Shown here one piece after another: positions 18,225-28,113 of a stretch of 64,000 bases of DNA. This DNA is from JAFGLZ01 sp964390905 (GTDB lineage: Bacteria > Planctomycetota > Phycisphaerae > UBA1845 > JAFGLZ01), in contig CAYMLO010000035.1 of NCBI GenBank assembly GCA_964390905.1, positions 1-64,000 of the forward strand. Reading direction: 5' to 3'. Position numbers and translations under genes: made by a program. Position 1 is the first letter of the stretch. Each line of letters begins with the position of its first letter. The notes under the pieces are model-generated. The model was not told the origin of the DNA and did not search any database. It saw nothing but the letters and a program-made list of their open reading frames with translations.

Positions 18225-19757
18225 CTAGAACCCCGCCTGCAGGACCAGGCGGACCATGTTGATCTCGTCGTTCAGGCTGTAGTTCGGACCGAAGTGCACG
18301 CCGCCGACCACCTCGGAGATCCGCACGAAATCAGCACCCAGTCGGAGGTTGTAGCTGCCGAAGGGAAAGTAGTTGCAGCCGACGGCCCACTCCCAGACGT
18401 TGTCCCCGTCGATGTCCCAGAGGCCGCCTATGCGCCCGGCCACCTCGAACTTCTTGGGAACGATGAAGTAACCCACCTGCAGATGCCCGCCCTGCTGGTG
18501 CGTCGAGTGGCTCTTGAGCGTCACCTGTTCCCACTGGCTCAACTCGTCCTCCCCGTCGACGGTCCGCAGGTAGTACTCGGCGTTCACGCTGAAGCCGCGA
18601 TACTTGAACCCCGAGTCGAACGAGAGGGTGTAAACCTGCGTGCCGATGTCGTCCAGCAGCGCCGTCCCGCCGAGCCCGCGGCCCCGACGGATCTGATCGG
18701 GGACGGCCGCGAACAGCCCCGGCGCGCTCCCGCTGCCGGCGTCGCCGTTGTTGTCATTGAACAGGAAACTGCCCGCGAGCCGCAGCTGCGGATCCTTCGA
18801 GTAGAACAGGTCGGACTCGATGTAGCCGTTCCGGCTCTCGAACAGGCTGTCGCCCTTGCCCAGGGCGTAGTAGCACAGCCGGGCGATGTAGGCGAAGTTC
18901 GTGTCCAGCTCATCCTGGCTCGGGCTGTCGTCGGGGTTGAATACGCCGTTGGTAATCCCCGCGAAATACGTCATGCGACGGTCGAGCAGATTACCGTGTG
19001 CCATGAGGCCGATCGACCGGTCCGGGGCGAGCGCGTATTGGGCCAGCGATCGGTCCATCATCTGCAGGATCGCACCGGCCGTCATGTGCTGACCGGCAAA
19101 CGGAATTCGCATCAGACCGGCCGTGATGTACTGCTCCTTGACGTACTCGACGTCGACCGTCGCGAAGAACGTCTGCCACTCGCCGTTCTCCGGTCCCGTC
19201 GGGCCCACCGAGAAGTAGCCGCCGTCCACCACGATGCGGTACTTGATCTTCGGTGAGTGGACATGTCCGGTGAACGACAGGTAGAGGCGCTCGATCTCGA
19301 AGCCATTGACATCGTCGATCTTCTGCCGGCCTGGCGCGTTGCGGTTGTCGGTCTGGCGGTTGTTCAGGTCATAGCGAACCTGCATGTAGCCCTTGACGTT
19401 CAGGGAGAAGGCCTGATCGGCTGAGTCGATGTAAAAGCCGCGTCTCCCGTCATAGCCCGCGTTGAGGGCGGCCGGAAACAGGGAGTCCCTAAACTCCGCG
19501 TCGGCCATCAGTTCGGCCACGACCTTCCGGATCTCGGCAACCTGCAGTTGATCCGGCGTGGACGTTGCGGCACGCTCCGCCCGAGACTGCAGGTCCTCGA
19601 GCTGCTGACTTTGCTCGGAGGCCATCTTCTCCAGCCGTTCGAGCCGCGCGGCAACGTCTGCATCCTTATCCCTCTGCAGCGCAATTCGGTCGGCAGCTAA
19701 GGCAGACTGCGCCAGGCACATCCCCCCAATGATCAACGTGGCCATCGTCCGAAACAC
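18225..19757 (-). CDS. Phosphate-selective porin O/P family outer-membrane porin
   Basis: A 510-residue outer-membrane protein. After a signal peptide (LIIGGMCLAQSALAA) comes an N-terminal coiled coil (RLERLEKMASEQSQQLEDLQ) that would bind peptidoglycan or trimerise. The rest is a beta-barrel rich in aromatic strands, e.g. FSLNVKGYMQVRYDLN, with KIKYRIVVDGGYFSVG and ending in MVRLVLQAGF, where terminal Phe is the insertion signal. This matches OprO/OprP-like porins of Planctomycetota. A GTG start is preferred: AAGGAGG lies 7 bases upstream, whereas the in-frame ATG at 19745 is too far away. It demonstrates a Gram-negative outer membrane. Confidence 0.9.
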   Translation of the reverse strand: MFRTMATLIIGGMCLAQSALAADRIALQRDKDADVAARLERLEKMASEQSQQLEDLQSRAERAATSTPDQLQVAEIRKVVAELMADAEFRDSLFPAALNAGYDGRRGFYIDSADQAFSLNVKGYMQVRYDLNNRQTDNRNAPGRQKIDDVNGFEIERLYLSFTGHVHSPKIKYRIVVDGGYFSVGPTGPENGEWQTFFATVDVEYVKEQYITAGLMRIPFAGQHMTAGAILQMMDRSLAQYALAPDRSIGLMAHGNLLDRRMTYFAGITNGVFNPDDSPSQDELDTNFAYIARLCYYALGKGDSLFESRNGYIESDLFYSKDPQLRLAGSFLFNDNNGDAGSGSAPGLFAAVPDQIRRGRGLGGTALLDDIGTQVYTLSFDSGFKYRGFSVNAEYYLRTVDGEDELSQWEQVTLKSHSTHQQGGHLQVGYFIVPKKFEVAGRIGGLWDIDGDNVWEWAVGCNYFPFGSYNLRLGADFVRISEVVGGVHFGPNYSLNDEINMVRLVLQAGF

Positions 19758-20358
19758 AGGCGGACCTCCTTGCGCGAGTGGACTGATTCGCCGCAGGTAG
19801 ACAGACTCCCATGTCCTCAGGGATCACTCGGTCCACAGGCAACCCATCCCGGAAAGCATGGTAATGTATGGCTGAGCAGACAGAACCGACCGCGCCATCG
19901 GCTCTCGTCAACTCGGAGCACCATCCACATAACTCCTTGGGGCATCCGTGTCAAGGCGCTAGTTCGCATTCTCTATCCCTTCCTGCAGGGCCCCTTCCCC
20001 CTTCGGAACGGCAACACGCCCCGCGGGTGGGTGCATCTCATTCTACGTTGCACAGGCGTCATTGCAGGGCGTGCGAGGAGAAGGCGCCCGAGCCGCGGGA
20101 TTCATCCCGCGCGGTCCGGTTGCCGCGCGGGAGGAGTCCCGCGGCTCGGGTAACCACGTCCCAACCCCAAGATAACGCAACGATTTGGTAGATGCACCCC
20201 CCGCGGGTCCGGGGGGAAGCGCCCACCTTGACTTGCCGAGTGTGTCGAACTAAGGTGTCGCTGGAAGCGATCTTTCGTCTGACACCATCAGCCCGCTCGG
20301 CCTTCCTCCAGGCGGCAGCGATCGGGACCCAGATCCCGCGACGAAGGGTGGGCCCCCC
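19758..20358. other. 600-base intergenic region
   Basis: Between the divergent porin and PEP-synthase-like genes. I find no credible coding sequence. It holds the nested palindrome at 20087-20150 and a GC-only stretch around 20191-20216, and presumably the promoters of both flanking genes, though no convincing -10/-35 pair stands out. Confidence 0.6.
20087..20150. repeat. Nested inverted repeat
   Basis: Perfect 14-base outer arms CCCGAGCCGCGGGA (20087-20100) and TCCCGCGGCTCGGG (20137-20150). Inside them sits a second perfect stem, CCCGCGCGG/CCGCGCGGG. The architecture is the same as the palindromes at 7387 and 39919 (outer stem, asymmetric joint, inner stem), which suggests a dispersed REP-type element. 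Confidence 0.7.
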
Positions 20359-22908
20359 ATGCGGTGGCTTGGCAGCATATTCCGCGGCGCCGACGAGGAG
20401 CCTCAAGCCGCTCTGGCGCTCGTGCAAGACAAGTTCGCGCACTTCCTGTCAATCCTGGAAAGCAACAATAACGTATTAAAAGTTATCAGCGACATGGAGG
20501 AAAAGGCCCAGGGCGACTACCTCCTTGATATGAACTACATCCACACCAGCCTGGGCCAGATCCGCGAGGGCGTGGACAAGATCGTGGAGGGCCTCATCGG
20601 CCTTGGGGGGGAGAAATACACATCTTTGAGGGGTCGATGTGCCGAGATAAACGCGGGGATCGCCCGGCTCCTGCCCGGTACGCGGCCGGTCGAGGAGGAT
20701 GCCTTTACCATCCCCTTCGATGAGCTGGGGGCGGACCGAGCCTTCAGCGTCGGGAGCAAGAGCGCCCAGCTCGGTGAGATGAAGCGGCTGGGGTTGCCGG
20801 TCCCGGACGGATTCGCGATCAGCGCGTGGGCCTACAAACACTTCATGGACGCCAACGACCTCCAAGCCCGAATCAGCGATCGGTTGGCGGGGCTCGACAT
20901 CAAGCGCTACGAGGACCTGGTCCGGGTCGGCGAGGAGATCCAGGCACTGGTCACATCGAGCCCCGTGCCCGACGATCTGTCCGAAGAGCTCCGCAGCCGC
21001 TACGCCCAACTCGAGCAACGGGCGGCGGCGAAGCGGTTTGCCCTCCGGTCAAGCGCCATCGGCGAGGACACCCAGTTCAGCTTTGCAGGTCAGTACGCGA
21101 CGTTCCTGAACGTCGGTGGCGAGGAACTGGTAGACCGCTACCGCCAGGTCCTTGCGAGCAAGTTCAGCGCCAAGGCCATCTATTACTTCCTGAGCCACGA
21201 GCTGACCGAGTCCGAGCTGGCCATGGGCGTGGGCTGCATGTTCATGGTCGACGCGGTCGCCAGCGGCGTAACCTACACCCAGGATCCGGTCCGCCCGGAT
21301 GACGATTGTGTCGTCATCAACTCCGTGTTCGGGCTGGGCAAGTACCTGGTAGACGGGACGCTGACGCCAGACGTGTTTCGGGTCGCTCGGAACGATGGGT
21401 CTGTGATCGAATCGGAGCTGGCCGACAAGCCGGTGCGGCTGGTGTTGAGCGAAGGGGGTGGCACGACCGAGGAACCAGTGCCGCAGGCCGACCGGAAGTC
21501 CCCCTCGATCAGCGCTGAACACGTCGCGGCGCTGGCGGACTACGCCCTCAAGCTCGAGGCCCACTACGGTGACCCGCAGGACATCGAATGGGCCGTCGAC
21601 CGCGACGGGACCCTCTATCTGTTGCAGGCCAGACCGCTTCGCGTCCTGACCCCCAAGGCCGGGACGGAGACCCCAGACGTGTCGGGGCTCGAGATGATCC
21701 TATCCGGCGGCACGACCGTCTGTCCGGGCGCGGGCGGGGGACAGGTCTTCTGGGCCCGTTCGACGCGGGACCTGGCGAACGTGCCCGACGGCGCGGTCCT
21801 GGTGGCCCCGAACCCGTTCCCAGGCTTGATCACCGTGATGGACAAGGTCAACGCCCTCGTGGTGGAGACGGGCGGCGTGGCGAGTCACATGGCCACGATC
21901 GCTCGCGAGTATCGTCTGCCGACGCTGGCGGGCCTGCAGCGCGTCGGGAATCTGACCGCGGGACGTCCGATCACGGTCGACGCCACCGACGCCAAGATCT
22001 ACGTCGGCGTGCACGAGGACCTGATCGCCGCACGTCGTCCGGAGTATGAGCTGTTCGAGGACACGGACATCTTCAAGGTGCTCGAGCAGGTGCTGGCCAG
22101 GGTCTCGCCGCTGAATCTGCTCGCCCCGTCCGATCCGGACTTCGTGCCCGAGAAGTGCCGTACGCTCCACGACATCACCCGCTTTGCGCACCAGCGAGCG
22201 ATGGAGGAGATGTTCTCGGTCGGCGGGGGGATGGCGCACAAGGAGAAGATCGGCCTGTCGCTCAAGAGCGACATCCCGCTGCCGGTCCGTATCATCTACA
22301 TCGATCAGGACCCCTCGGAGCTTGGCCGCAAGCGATCGGTTCGCGTGGACGAGATCGCCTCGGCGCCGATGAGCGCCCTGTGGGAGGGCATCCAACAGGA
22401 GGGCTGGCCTTCCCCGATGCGCTCGGCGAACCTCAGAGGGTTCGCGTCCGTGTTGGCCACGACGATGACCCGTCCGGAATCGGCCGAGTTCGCCGACACC
22501 AGCTTCGCCATTCTGGGCAAGGAATACATGATCGTGAGCCTGCACTTGGGGTATCACTTCACCACGGTGGAGGCCATGTGCTCGCCGGAGGTGAGCAAGA
22601 ACTACATCCGGCTTCAGTACAAGGAGGGGGGCGCGTCGTTGGATCGACGGACGCGGCGGGTGAAGTTGATGACGGACATCCTCTCGGAGATGGGGTTCGA
22701 GCATGCCAGCAAGGGGGACTTCCTCGACGCCACGCTTTCGTATCAGGGGCCTGATGCCATCGCCGAGAAGCTGAGGCTGCTGGGGCGGATCACGATGATG
22801 ACCAAGCAGCTCGACATGGCGCTGTCCAGCGACGCGATCACGCAGTGGTACACGGAAGACTTCATGAAGAAGCTGGGGTTGTTGAACGGCGGGGAGACGG
22901 AGTCATGA
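20359..22908 (+). CDS. PEP-synthase-like protein (ATP-grasp plus phosphohistidine domain, atypical C-terminus)
   Basis: 849 residues. Residues 1-110 are helical and unassigned. From about 125 a PPDK_N/ATP-grasp domain follows: SVGSKSAQLGEMKRLGLPVP, FALRSSAIGEDTQFSFAGQY, DIEWAVDRDGTLYLLQARPL. The swivelling phosphohistidine domain is at about 460-560 with VVETGGVASHMATIARE (His510). There is no PEP-binding TIM barrel; residues 580-849 are a different domain (NYIRLQYKEGG, MTKQLDMALSS). It can probably form phosphohistidine but is unlikely to be an ordinary PEP synthase. The stop overlaps the histidine kinase start (ATGA), so it belongs to the signalling-transport operon. Confidence 0.82.
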   Translation: MRWLGSIFRGADEEPQAALALVQDKFAHFLSILESNNNVLKVISDMEEKAQGDYLLDMNYIHTSLGQIREGVDKIVEGLIGLGGEKYTSLRGRCAEINAGIARLLPGTRPVEEDAFTIPFDELGADRAFSVGSKSAQLGEMKRLGLPVPDGFAISAWAYKHFMDANDLQARISDRLAGLDIKRYEDLVRVGEEIQALVTSSPVPDDLSEELRSRYAQLEQRAAAKRFALRSSAIGEDTQFSFAGQYATFLNVGGEELVDRYRQVLASKFSAKAIYYFLSHELTESELAMGVGCMFMVDAVASGVTYTQDPVRPDDDCVVINSVFGLGKYLVDGTLTPDVFRVARNDGSVIESELADKPVRLVLSEGGGTTEEPVPQADRKSPSISAEHVAALADYALKLEAHYGDPQDIEWAVDRDGTLYLLQARPLRVLTPKAGTETPDVSGLEMILSGGTTVCPGAGGGQVFWARSTRDLANVPDGAVLVAPNPFPGLITVMDKVNALVVETGGVASHMATIAREYRLPTLAGLQRVGNLTAGRPITVDATDAKIYVGVHEDLIAARRPEYELFEDTDIFKVLEQVLARVSPLNLLAPSDPDFVPEKCRTLHDITRFAHQRAMEEMFSVGGGMAHKEKIGLSLKSDIPLPVRIIYIDQDPSELGRKRSVRVDEIASAPMSALWEGIQQEGWPSPMRSANLRGFASVLATTMTRPESAEFADTSFAILGKEYMIVSLHLGYHFTTVEAMCSPEVSKNYIRLQYKEGGASLDRRTRRVKLMTDILSEMGFEHASKGDFLDATLSYQGPDAIAEKLRLLGRITMMTKQLDMALSSDAITQWYTEDFMKKLGLLNGGETES

Positions 22909-25166
22909 GCGCCGCGCCCGGCCGGATCCGACAGATCGCCTACTTCCTGCTCAGCCTGCCATACCTGGTGATGATCGGCTCCGTGTTGTTTCTGCTCATC
23001 ATTGGGGCGGCGGGCATGTTGATCTATCAAGATGCCTGGGTGATGCGGGAACAGATCAACAACGACTTCAACCAGCAGCAGCTCCTCCGGGCTCGCGAGG
23101 TCGCCTCGCAGATCGACTCGTTTCTCAGCGACATCCGGGTTGAGATCGAGGAGCTGAAGCGGTTCCTCGCCGTGGTCCCTCGTGACGCCTCCAAGGAGGC
23201 GATCCGAGCGGCGCTGCGTCGAACGCAGTCGAAGGGCGTCGTCGAGATGGGGCTGTCGGACGCTCAGGGCCGGATCATCGAGGCCCAGAACGCCGAAGGA
23301 ATCAAACCCACGCCCGCCGAGAGGATCCTGGCGGAGACCCCGAAGGGCGACGAAGGGGAGAACGTGCTGGGACCGCTCCAATCGGAACGGACGCCGGCGG
23401 GCACGACGATCGTCACCAGCATTCTGTGCGGACGGGTGAGCTCCAGGGACAGACCTCCCCAGATGCTGTTCGCCAAGGTGAACGTTTCGGAGCTCGTCAA
23501 GACCGTGGCCAAGGACATCCGCTCCGGCGAGACGGGCTACGCGTGGGTCATCAACGAGAAGGAAAGGTTCCTGTATCACCCGAGAGAGGAGTTCGTCGGC
23601 AAGAACGCCTTCACGGCGCGCAAGGAACGCCGTGCGCAGGAAGAAAACCAGCCCTATATCAGCTTCAAGAGAATCAACCAGATCATGAAGGAGGAGATGC
23701 TTCGCGGTGAGGAGGATACGGGGACCTACGTGAGTGGCTGGCACCGTGGGAAGCGCGGGGAGATCGCCAAGCTGATCGCCTTTACGCCCGTTAGGAGCGA
23801 GGTGCTACCGTCGGGCAGCATCTGGTCGGTGGCGGTGGTGGCGCCGACGGCGGAGGTGGCCGACGAGGTGGCCCAGATGTACGTCCGGCACTACACGGCG
23901 GGGGGGGCGATCGTCCTGGGGCTCGTGATCTTTGGTCTGCTGCTGGCCATCTACCAACATCGGATCTCGCAGGCCCTCAAGCTTCGGGTCGAGCAGACCG
24001 AGGCCAGCCTGCAAGAGACCGAGCGCATCTACTGGCGCGTGGTCGAGCAGGCCACCGACCTGATCTACATCTTCGATCTGGACATGCGCGTCGTGCTGCT
24101 GAATCCGCAGACAGTAGAAGTGTTCCGCCATCTGGTGATCACGCAGAAGGACGGAGGTGTGCTGCCGGACAACACGGACTTGACCGCGGAGGAGGTCTGG
24201 ATCGGCCATCGGCTGGACGAGCTGATGCGGCCCAGGGACGCGGCCTTCATGAAGAGGCAGATCGATCGCGTGCTGGCGTATCAGGCGAGCATCTCCTACG
24301 ACCACACGATCCCCGTCGGCGAGCGGAAGGTGCGTCTGAGCACGAAGCTCGTGCCGGTCCGCGACGATCAGCGGGAGGTACAGTACCTGCTGGGCATCAG
24401 CCGCGACGTGACCGAGCAGGCGGAGATGGATCAACGGATCTACAACACCGAGAAGCTCGCGTCCATCGGGACGCTGGCCGCCGGCGTCGCCCATGAGATC
24501 AACAACCCGCTCGCGGTCATCCTGGGTTTCACGGATCTGCTCCTGGAACGGTTCGAGCCGGACTCGGGCGAATACGAAGACCTCAAGGTCATCGAGACCA
24601 ACGCCAACAACGCCAAGAAGATCGTGGAGAACATGCTGACCTTCGCGCGGGTGAGCGAGGGGATGGAGGATTCTCTGGACGTCAGCCAGAGCGTCGAGAC
24701 GGTGTTGAAGATCGTCAAGAACACGCTGATGACCAAGAAGATCGAGGTGGTCGTCGACCTGCCGGACAACCTGCCGCGGGTCCGGGGCGACAGCCGGGAG
24801 TATCAGCAGGTCATTTTCAACTTGATCAATAACTCGGTCGCCGCTATGGAGAAGGCCGGCGGGACGATAACATTGATGGCACGGGAGCAGGAGGGCTGGG
24901 TCCTCCTGACCGTCGAGGACACCGGTCCGGGCATTCCGGACAGGATCAAGGCGCAGGTCTTCGATCCGTTCTTCACGACCAAGAAGGTCGGCGAGGGAAC
25001 GGGCCTGGGCCTGTCCCTGTGTTACGGCATCGTCAAGAAGTACGGAGGCAAGATGGGGTTCGCGAGCGTGTCTGCCGAGGACAACCCGAAGGGCCCGACG
25101 GGGACGACCTTCATGGTGTCCATGCCGGTGGACGTCCGCGATGCAGCGCAGGAAGGGGTGGCCTGA
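22905..25166 (+). CDS. Membrane histidine kinase, Cache-PAS-HisKA-HATPase
   Basis: A 753-residue sensor kinase. Two membrane segments (about residues 12-45, YLVMIGSVLFLLIIGAAGML, and about 325-350, GAIVLGLVIFGLL) bracket a periplasmic Cache domain with SGETGYAWVINEKERFLYHP. A PAS domain (TDLIYIFDLDMRVVLLNPQT) leads to HisKA with GVAHEINNPLAVILGF (His530) and a HATPase_c with NLINNSVAAMEKAG, VEDTGPGIPD and GEGTGLGLSLCYGIVKKYGG. It phosphorylates the adjacent response regulator. The ligand is probably a small organic or inorganic anion, judging from the transporter in the same operon (inference). Confidence 0.93.
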   Translation: MSAAPGRIRQIAYFLLSLPYLVMIGSVLFLLIIGAAGMLIYQDAWVMREQINNDFNQQQLLRAREVASQIDSFLSDIRVEIEELKRFLAVVPRDASKEAIRAALRRTQSKGVVEMGLSDAQGRIIEAQNAEGIKPTPAERILAETPKGDEGENVLGPLQSERTPAGTTIVTSILCGRVSSRDRPPQMLFAKVNVSELVKTVAKDIRSGETGYAWVINEKERFLYHPREEFVGKNAFTARKERRAQEENQPYISFKRINQIMKEEMLRGEEDTGTYVSGWHRGKRGEIAKLIAFTPVRSEVLPSGSIWSVAVVAPTAEVADEVAQMYVRHYTAGGAIVLGLVIFGLLLAIYQHRISQALKLRVEQTEASLQETERIYWRVVEQATDLIYIFDLDMRVVLLNPQTVEVFRHLVITQKDGGVLPDNTDLTAEEVWIGHRLDELMRPRDAAFMKRQIDRVLAYQASISYDHTIPVGERKVRLSTKLVPVRDDQREVQYLLGISRDVTEQAEMDQRIYNTEKLASIGTLAAGVAHEINNPLAVILGFTDLLLERFEPDSGEYEDLKVIETNANNAKKIVENMLTFARVSEGMEDSLDVSQSVETVLKIVKNTLMTKKIEVVVDLPDNLPRVRGDSREYQQVIFNLINNSVAAMEKAGGTITLMAREQEGWVLLTVEDTGPGIPDRIKAQVFDPFFTTKKVGEGTGLGLSLCYGIVKKYGGKMGFASVSAEDNPKGPTGTTFMVSMPVDVRDAAQEGVA

Positions 25167-25735
25167 TGGCGCAGCGAATACTCGCCGTCGATGATGAGCC
25201 GCACATGCTCAAGCTCCTGGAGCGGATCATCTCGGAGAAGACGCCCTACCAGATCACCACGACGAGCAACTCGCTGGAGATCCCGGACATCCTCGAGCAG
25301 AGCACGTTCGACCTGATCATCTCGGATCTGAAAATGCCGGGCTTGGATGGCATGGACCTCTTGCGGATGATCAAGGAGAAGGGACGGACCGAGGAGCTGA
25401 TCATCATCACGGCGTTCGGCTCGTTGGAAACGGCCATCGAGGCGCTGTCCCTCGGCGTGTTTGACTACATCACCAAGCCGTTCAAGCGGGAGCAGATCAT
25501 CTTCACCGTGGACAGGGCGATGCGCTGGCAGAGCGTCAGGCGTGAAGCGACACAGATGGCGGAGATCTTCGATCGTGAGCCCTACGAGGAGGCCCGCCAG
25601 GCGTTCGAGGGCGAGTACCTTCGGCGTCTGGCCGAACGGTGTGGCGCAGATGACAGCGCCATGACCGAACGCTCCGGGATGTCGCGGGAGAAGATTACAG
25701 CCGCCCTGAAGGAGTTGGCCCCAAACACGGAGTAA
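25166..25735 (+). CDS. Response regulator with short HTH-like tail
   Basis: A 189-residue protein with a receiver domain: ILAVDDEPHML (acidic pocket), DLIISDLKMPGLDG (phospho-acceptor Asp54), IIITAFGS (Thr) and FDYITKPFK (Lys). After residue 125 a short helical tail includes ERCGADDSAMTERSGMSREK, resembling a Fis/AraC-type recognition helix pair but too short for a full output domain. The ATG overlaps the kinase stop (TGATG). It may bind DNA upstream of the operon or act through protein contacts. Confidence 0.92.
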   Translation: MAQRILAVDDEPHMLKLLERIISEKTPYQITTTSNSLEIPDILEQSTFDLIISDLKMPGLDGMDLLRMIKEKGRTEELIIITAFGSLETAIEALSLGVFDYITKPFKREQIIFTVDRAMRWQSVRREATQMAEIFDREPYEEARQAFEGEYLRRLAERCGADDSAMTERSGMSREKITAALKELAPNTE

Positions 25736-25786
25736 TCCGTGGCCTGGATCACCAAGACCACGCGTCCCAGGCGAAGGAGCAAGCCG

Positions 25787-26311
25787 ATGGAAGCGAAGCG
25801 AGCGGGGGACATCATGATCCCCCTGGAGCAATACCCGCACGTCCCCTACTGGTTCACGCTGCGCCAGGTCGTCGCCGAACTCGAGAAGTCTGAATTCGTC
25901 ATCGACGGGCGCGTGTCCCTCCCGCGGGTGGTCTTGGTCTTCGATGAGAAGTACCAGCTGATGGGACTCGTCCGGCGCCGCGACATCATGCGGGGCCTGG
26001 AACCGGAGTACCTGGCGGCCAAGCCCTTGCACTACCGCAAGAAGCTCTTCGACGTGAAGATCGACCCGAACCTGTCAGAACTGTCCTTCGACAAGTTCAT
26101 GAAGGGCATTCGGGAACGGGGCGAGCGCCCGGTCAGCGACGTGATGCTTCCCATCGTGGCGACCGTGGACGCCGACGACCACGTCATGAAGGTGATCTAC
26201 GAGATGACGTCCAACAACCTGTCTCTCATCCCGGTGCTCAAGGACGGACGGATCGTCGGCGCTGTGCGGTCCATCGAGGTCTTCCGCGAGGTGGCGAAGG
26301 TCCTGCTTTAG
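25787..26311 (+). CDS. CBS-domain pair protein
   Basis: A 174-residue protein made of two CBS motifs. The first is AGDIMIPLEQYPHVPYWFTL with VVLVFDEKYQLMGLVRRRDI, the second PVSDVMLPIVATVDADDHVM with LSLIPVLKDGRIVGAVRSIE. CBS pairs sense adenine nucleotides. GAAGGAGC precedes ATG 25787. It sits between the response regulator and the transporter and is likely an energy-sensing partner of either the PEP-synthase-like enzyme or the transporter. Confidence 0.88.
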   Translation: MEAKRAGDIMIPLEQYPHVPYWFTLRQVVAELEKSEFVIDGRVSLPRVVLVFDEKYQLMGLVRRRDIMRGLEPEYLAAKPLHYRKKLFDVKIDPNLSELSFDKFMKGIRERGERPVSDVMLPIVATVDADDHVMKVIYEMTSNNLSLIPVLKDGRIVGAVRSIEVFREVAKVLL

Positions 26312-26353
26312 TGGCGGGCTGGCGTTGCACGAACGTATTGTCCCAATAATACG

Positions 26354-27886
26354 ATGAAGAAGACGAGAGGAAAAGCAACAGGCGGACCGACCGGCGGCGG
26401 CCTGCCGACCAAGCCAGAGAACATCTACCTGGCCGAGGCGCCAAGGCGCGTCGATCTTCGCCGGCCTTTCTTCATTTTCCTGGGAATCGCCCTGTTCGCC
26501 GCCGTCCACTTCTCTGCGCCCTGGAGCGATGCGGTCGATCCCACGGGCGAGCCTTTCCCGCTGACGCGCGAGGGCAAGGCCGCTTTGGGCCTGTTCTTCC
26601 TGGCGGCCACGTGGTGGGTCTTCGAGGTCATCCCCATCGGGGTCACCAGCATCCTTATCGGCGTGATGCAAGCGCTGTTCCTGATCCGCCCCGCCCGCGA
26701 GGCGCTCACCGACTTCATGGACCCGTCGGTGTGGTTCATCTTCGGCTCGGTGGTGATCGGCATGGCGTTCAGCAAGACGGGCCTGACCCAACGAATGGCT
26801 TACAAGATGCTCGCGCTGGTCGGCGAGCGGACCAGCATGATCTACCTCGGGTGTTTCCTGATGACTGCGTCGCTGACGCTGATCATGGCCCACACGGCCG
26901 TGGCCGCTGCGGTCTTTCCGCTGCTGATGGCCATCTATTCTCTCTACCAGGAAGACGAGCGGCCCACCCGATTCGGCAAGGGGCTCTTCATCGGCATGGC
27001 GTTCGTCGCCGGGGCGGGCAGCGTCGTAACGCTGCTCGGTGCAGCGCGCGGGGCCGTCGCCATCGGCTTCTACAAGGACATCGCCGGAGAAGAGATCGGG
27101 TTCTTCCAGCTAACCTACTACATGTTCCCGATCGGATGGGTGATGGTGTTCTTGCTGTGGGCCTTCTTCATGGTCTTCTTCCGACCCGAACGCAAGACGA
27201 TCCCCGGCCTGAGAGAGCGGGCCAAATCGCTCTACACCCGGTTGGGGCCCATCAGCCAAACCGAGATCCTCACGCTGCTGATCGTGTTTGCGTGTATCAC
27301 CGTGCTGGGGCTTCGCTCCTTCTGTGACGCCTTTGCGCCGTTGGACAAGAGCGCGGTTATCCTCGTGGCCACTATCCTGTTCTTCTTGCTCAAGATCCTG
27401 AGCATAGACGATTTGGAGGAGATCCCCTGGAACATCGTCCTGCTGTTCGGCGGGGCGATGAGCATCGGGCTCTGCCTCTGGCAGACGGGGGCGGCCAACT
27501 GGCTGGCCATCAAGTGGCTCGTACTGTTCCAGAACGCCCACTGGTTCATCTTCGTGATGGGCATCACGCTGTTCGTGTTGGTGATGACCAACCTGATCAT
27601 GAACGTGGCGGCCATCGCGATCTGCCTGCCCGTTGCCTTGGTCCTGGCGCCGTACCTCGGTGTGGCCCGGGAAGTGATCCTGTTCGCGTCCCTGGCCGCC
27701 GCGGGGATGCCCTTCCTGTTCCTCGTTGGCGCGGCGCCCAATGCCATCGCTTACAGCAGCAAGCAATTCAGCTCCGGTACGTTCTTCCTGGCCGGCATTC
27801 CCGCCAGCTTACTGCTGATGGTCGTCGTGGGCGTGTTCGCCTGGCTGATCTGGCCGCTGATGGGGATGCCCGTCGTCGCCCAGTAG
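26354..27886 (+). CDS. SLC13/DASS family anion:sodium symporter
   Basis: A 510-residue membrane protein with about 12 hydrophobic segments. It has DASS signatures: LGLFFLAATWWVFEVIPIGV, a first helix hairpin with MDPSVWFIFGSVVIGMAFSK, and the second repeat with IPWNIVLLFGGAMSIGLCL and TNLIMNVAAIAICLPVALVL. The family carries dicarboxylates, citrate, sulfate or phosphate with Na+. The usual SNT motifs are modified (MAHTAVAAAVFP and MTNLIMNVAA), so the substrate is uncertain. A 30-residue polar N-terminus precedes the first helix. Last gene of the kinase operon, 42 bases after the CBS gene. Confidence 0.88.
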   Translation: MKKTRGKATGGPTGGGLPTKPENIYLAEAPRRVDLRRPFFIFLGIALFAAVHFSAPWSDAVDPTGEPFPLTREGKAALGLFFLAATWWVFEVIPIGVTSILIGVMQALFLIRPAREALTDFMDPSVWFIFGSVVIGMAFSKTGLTQRMAYKMLALVGERTSMIYLGCFLMTASLTLIMAHTAVAAAVFPLLMAIYSLYQEDERPTRFGKGLFIGMAFVAGAGSVVTLLGAARGAVAIGFYKDIAGEEIGFFQLTYYMFPIGWVMVFLLWAFFMVFFRPERKTIPGLRERAKSLYTRLGPISQTEILTLLIVFACITVLGLRSFCDAFAPLDKSAVILVATILFFLLKILSIDDLEEIPWNIVLLFGGAMSIGLCLWQTGAANWLAIKWLVLFQNAHWFIFVMGITLFVLVMTNLIMNVAAIAICLPVALVLAPYLGVAREVILFASLAAAGMPFLFLVGAAPNAIAYSSKQFSSGTFFLAGIPASLLLMVVVGVFAWLIWPLMGMPVVAQ

Positions 27887-28113
27887 GACGGGCAGTTCGC
27901 CGACACCAGAGGCGCGGCCATACCAACGAACAGACGCGTTGATCCGCAGTCCGTTGTCGAGTAAAAGGAAGTTCAAGTAAAGGTCGGCGGTAGAAGGGAG
28001 GAGAGCTGACGTGCCGTCGCAGCGCGGGGGTACCAGCGCCGTGCTCCAGGTTCCTCCTCGCCCTCATTCCTCTGTCACATCAAACGGCGTTTCACCATCT
28101 AAGGAGCAGTGAC

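Noticed and set aside
20359..22908. Ordinary phosphoenolpyruvate synthase
   Set aside because: The ATP-grasp and His domains are present but the PEP-binding TIM barrel is missing and replaced by an unrelated C-terminal region.
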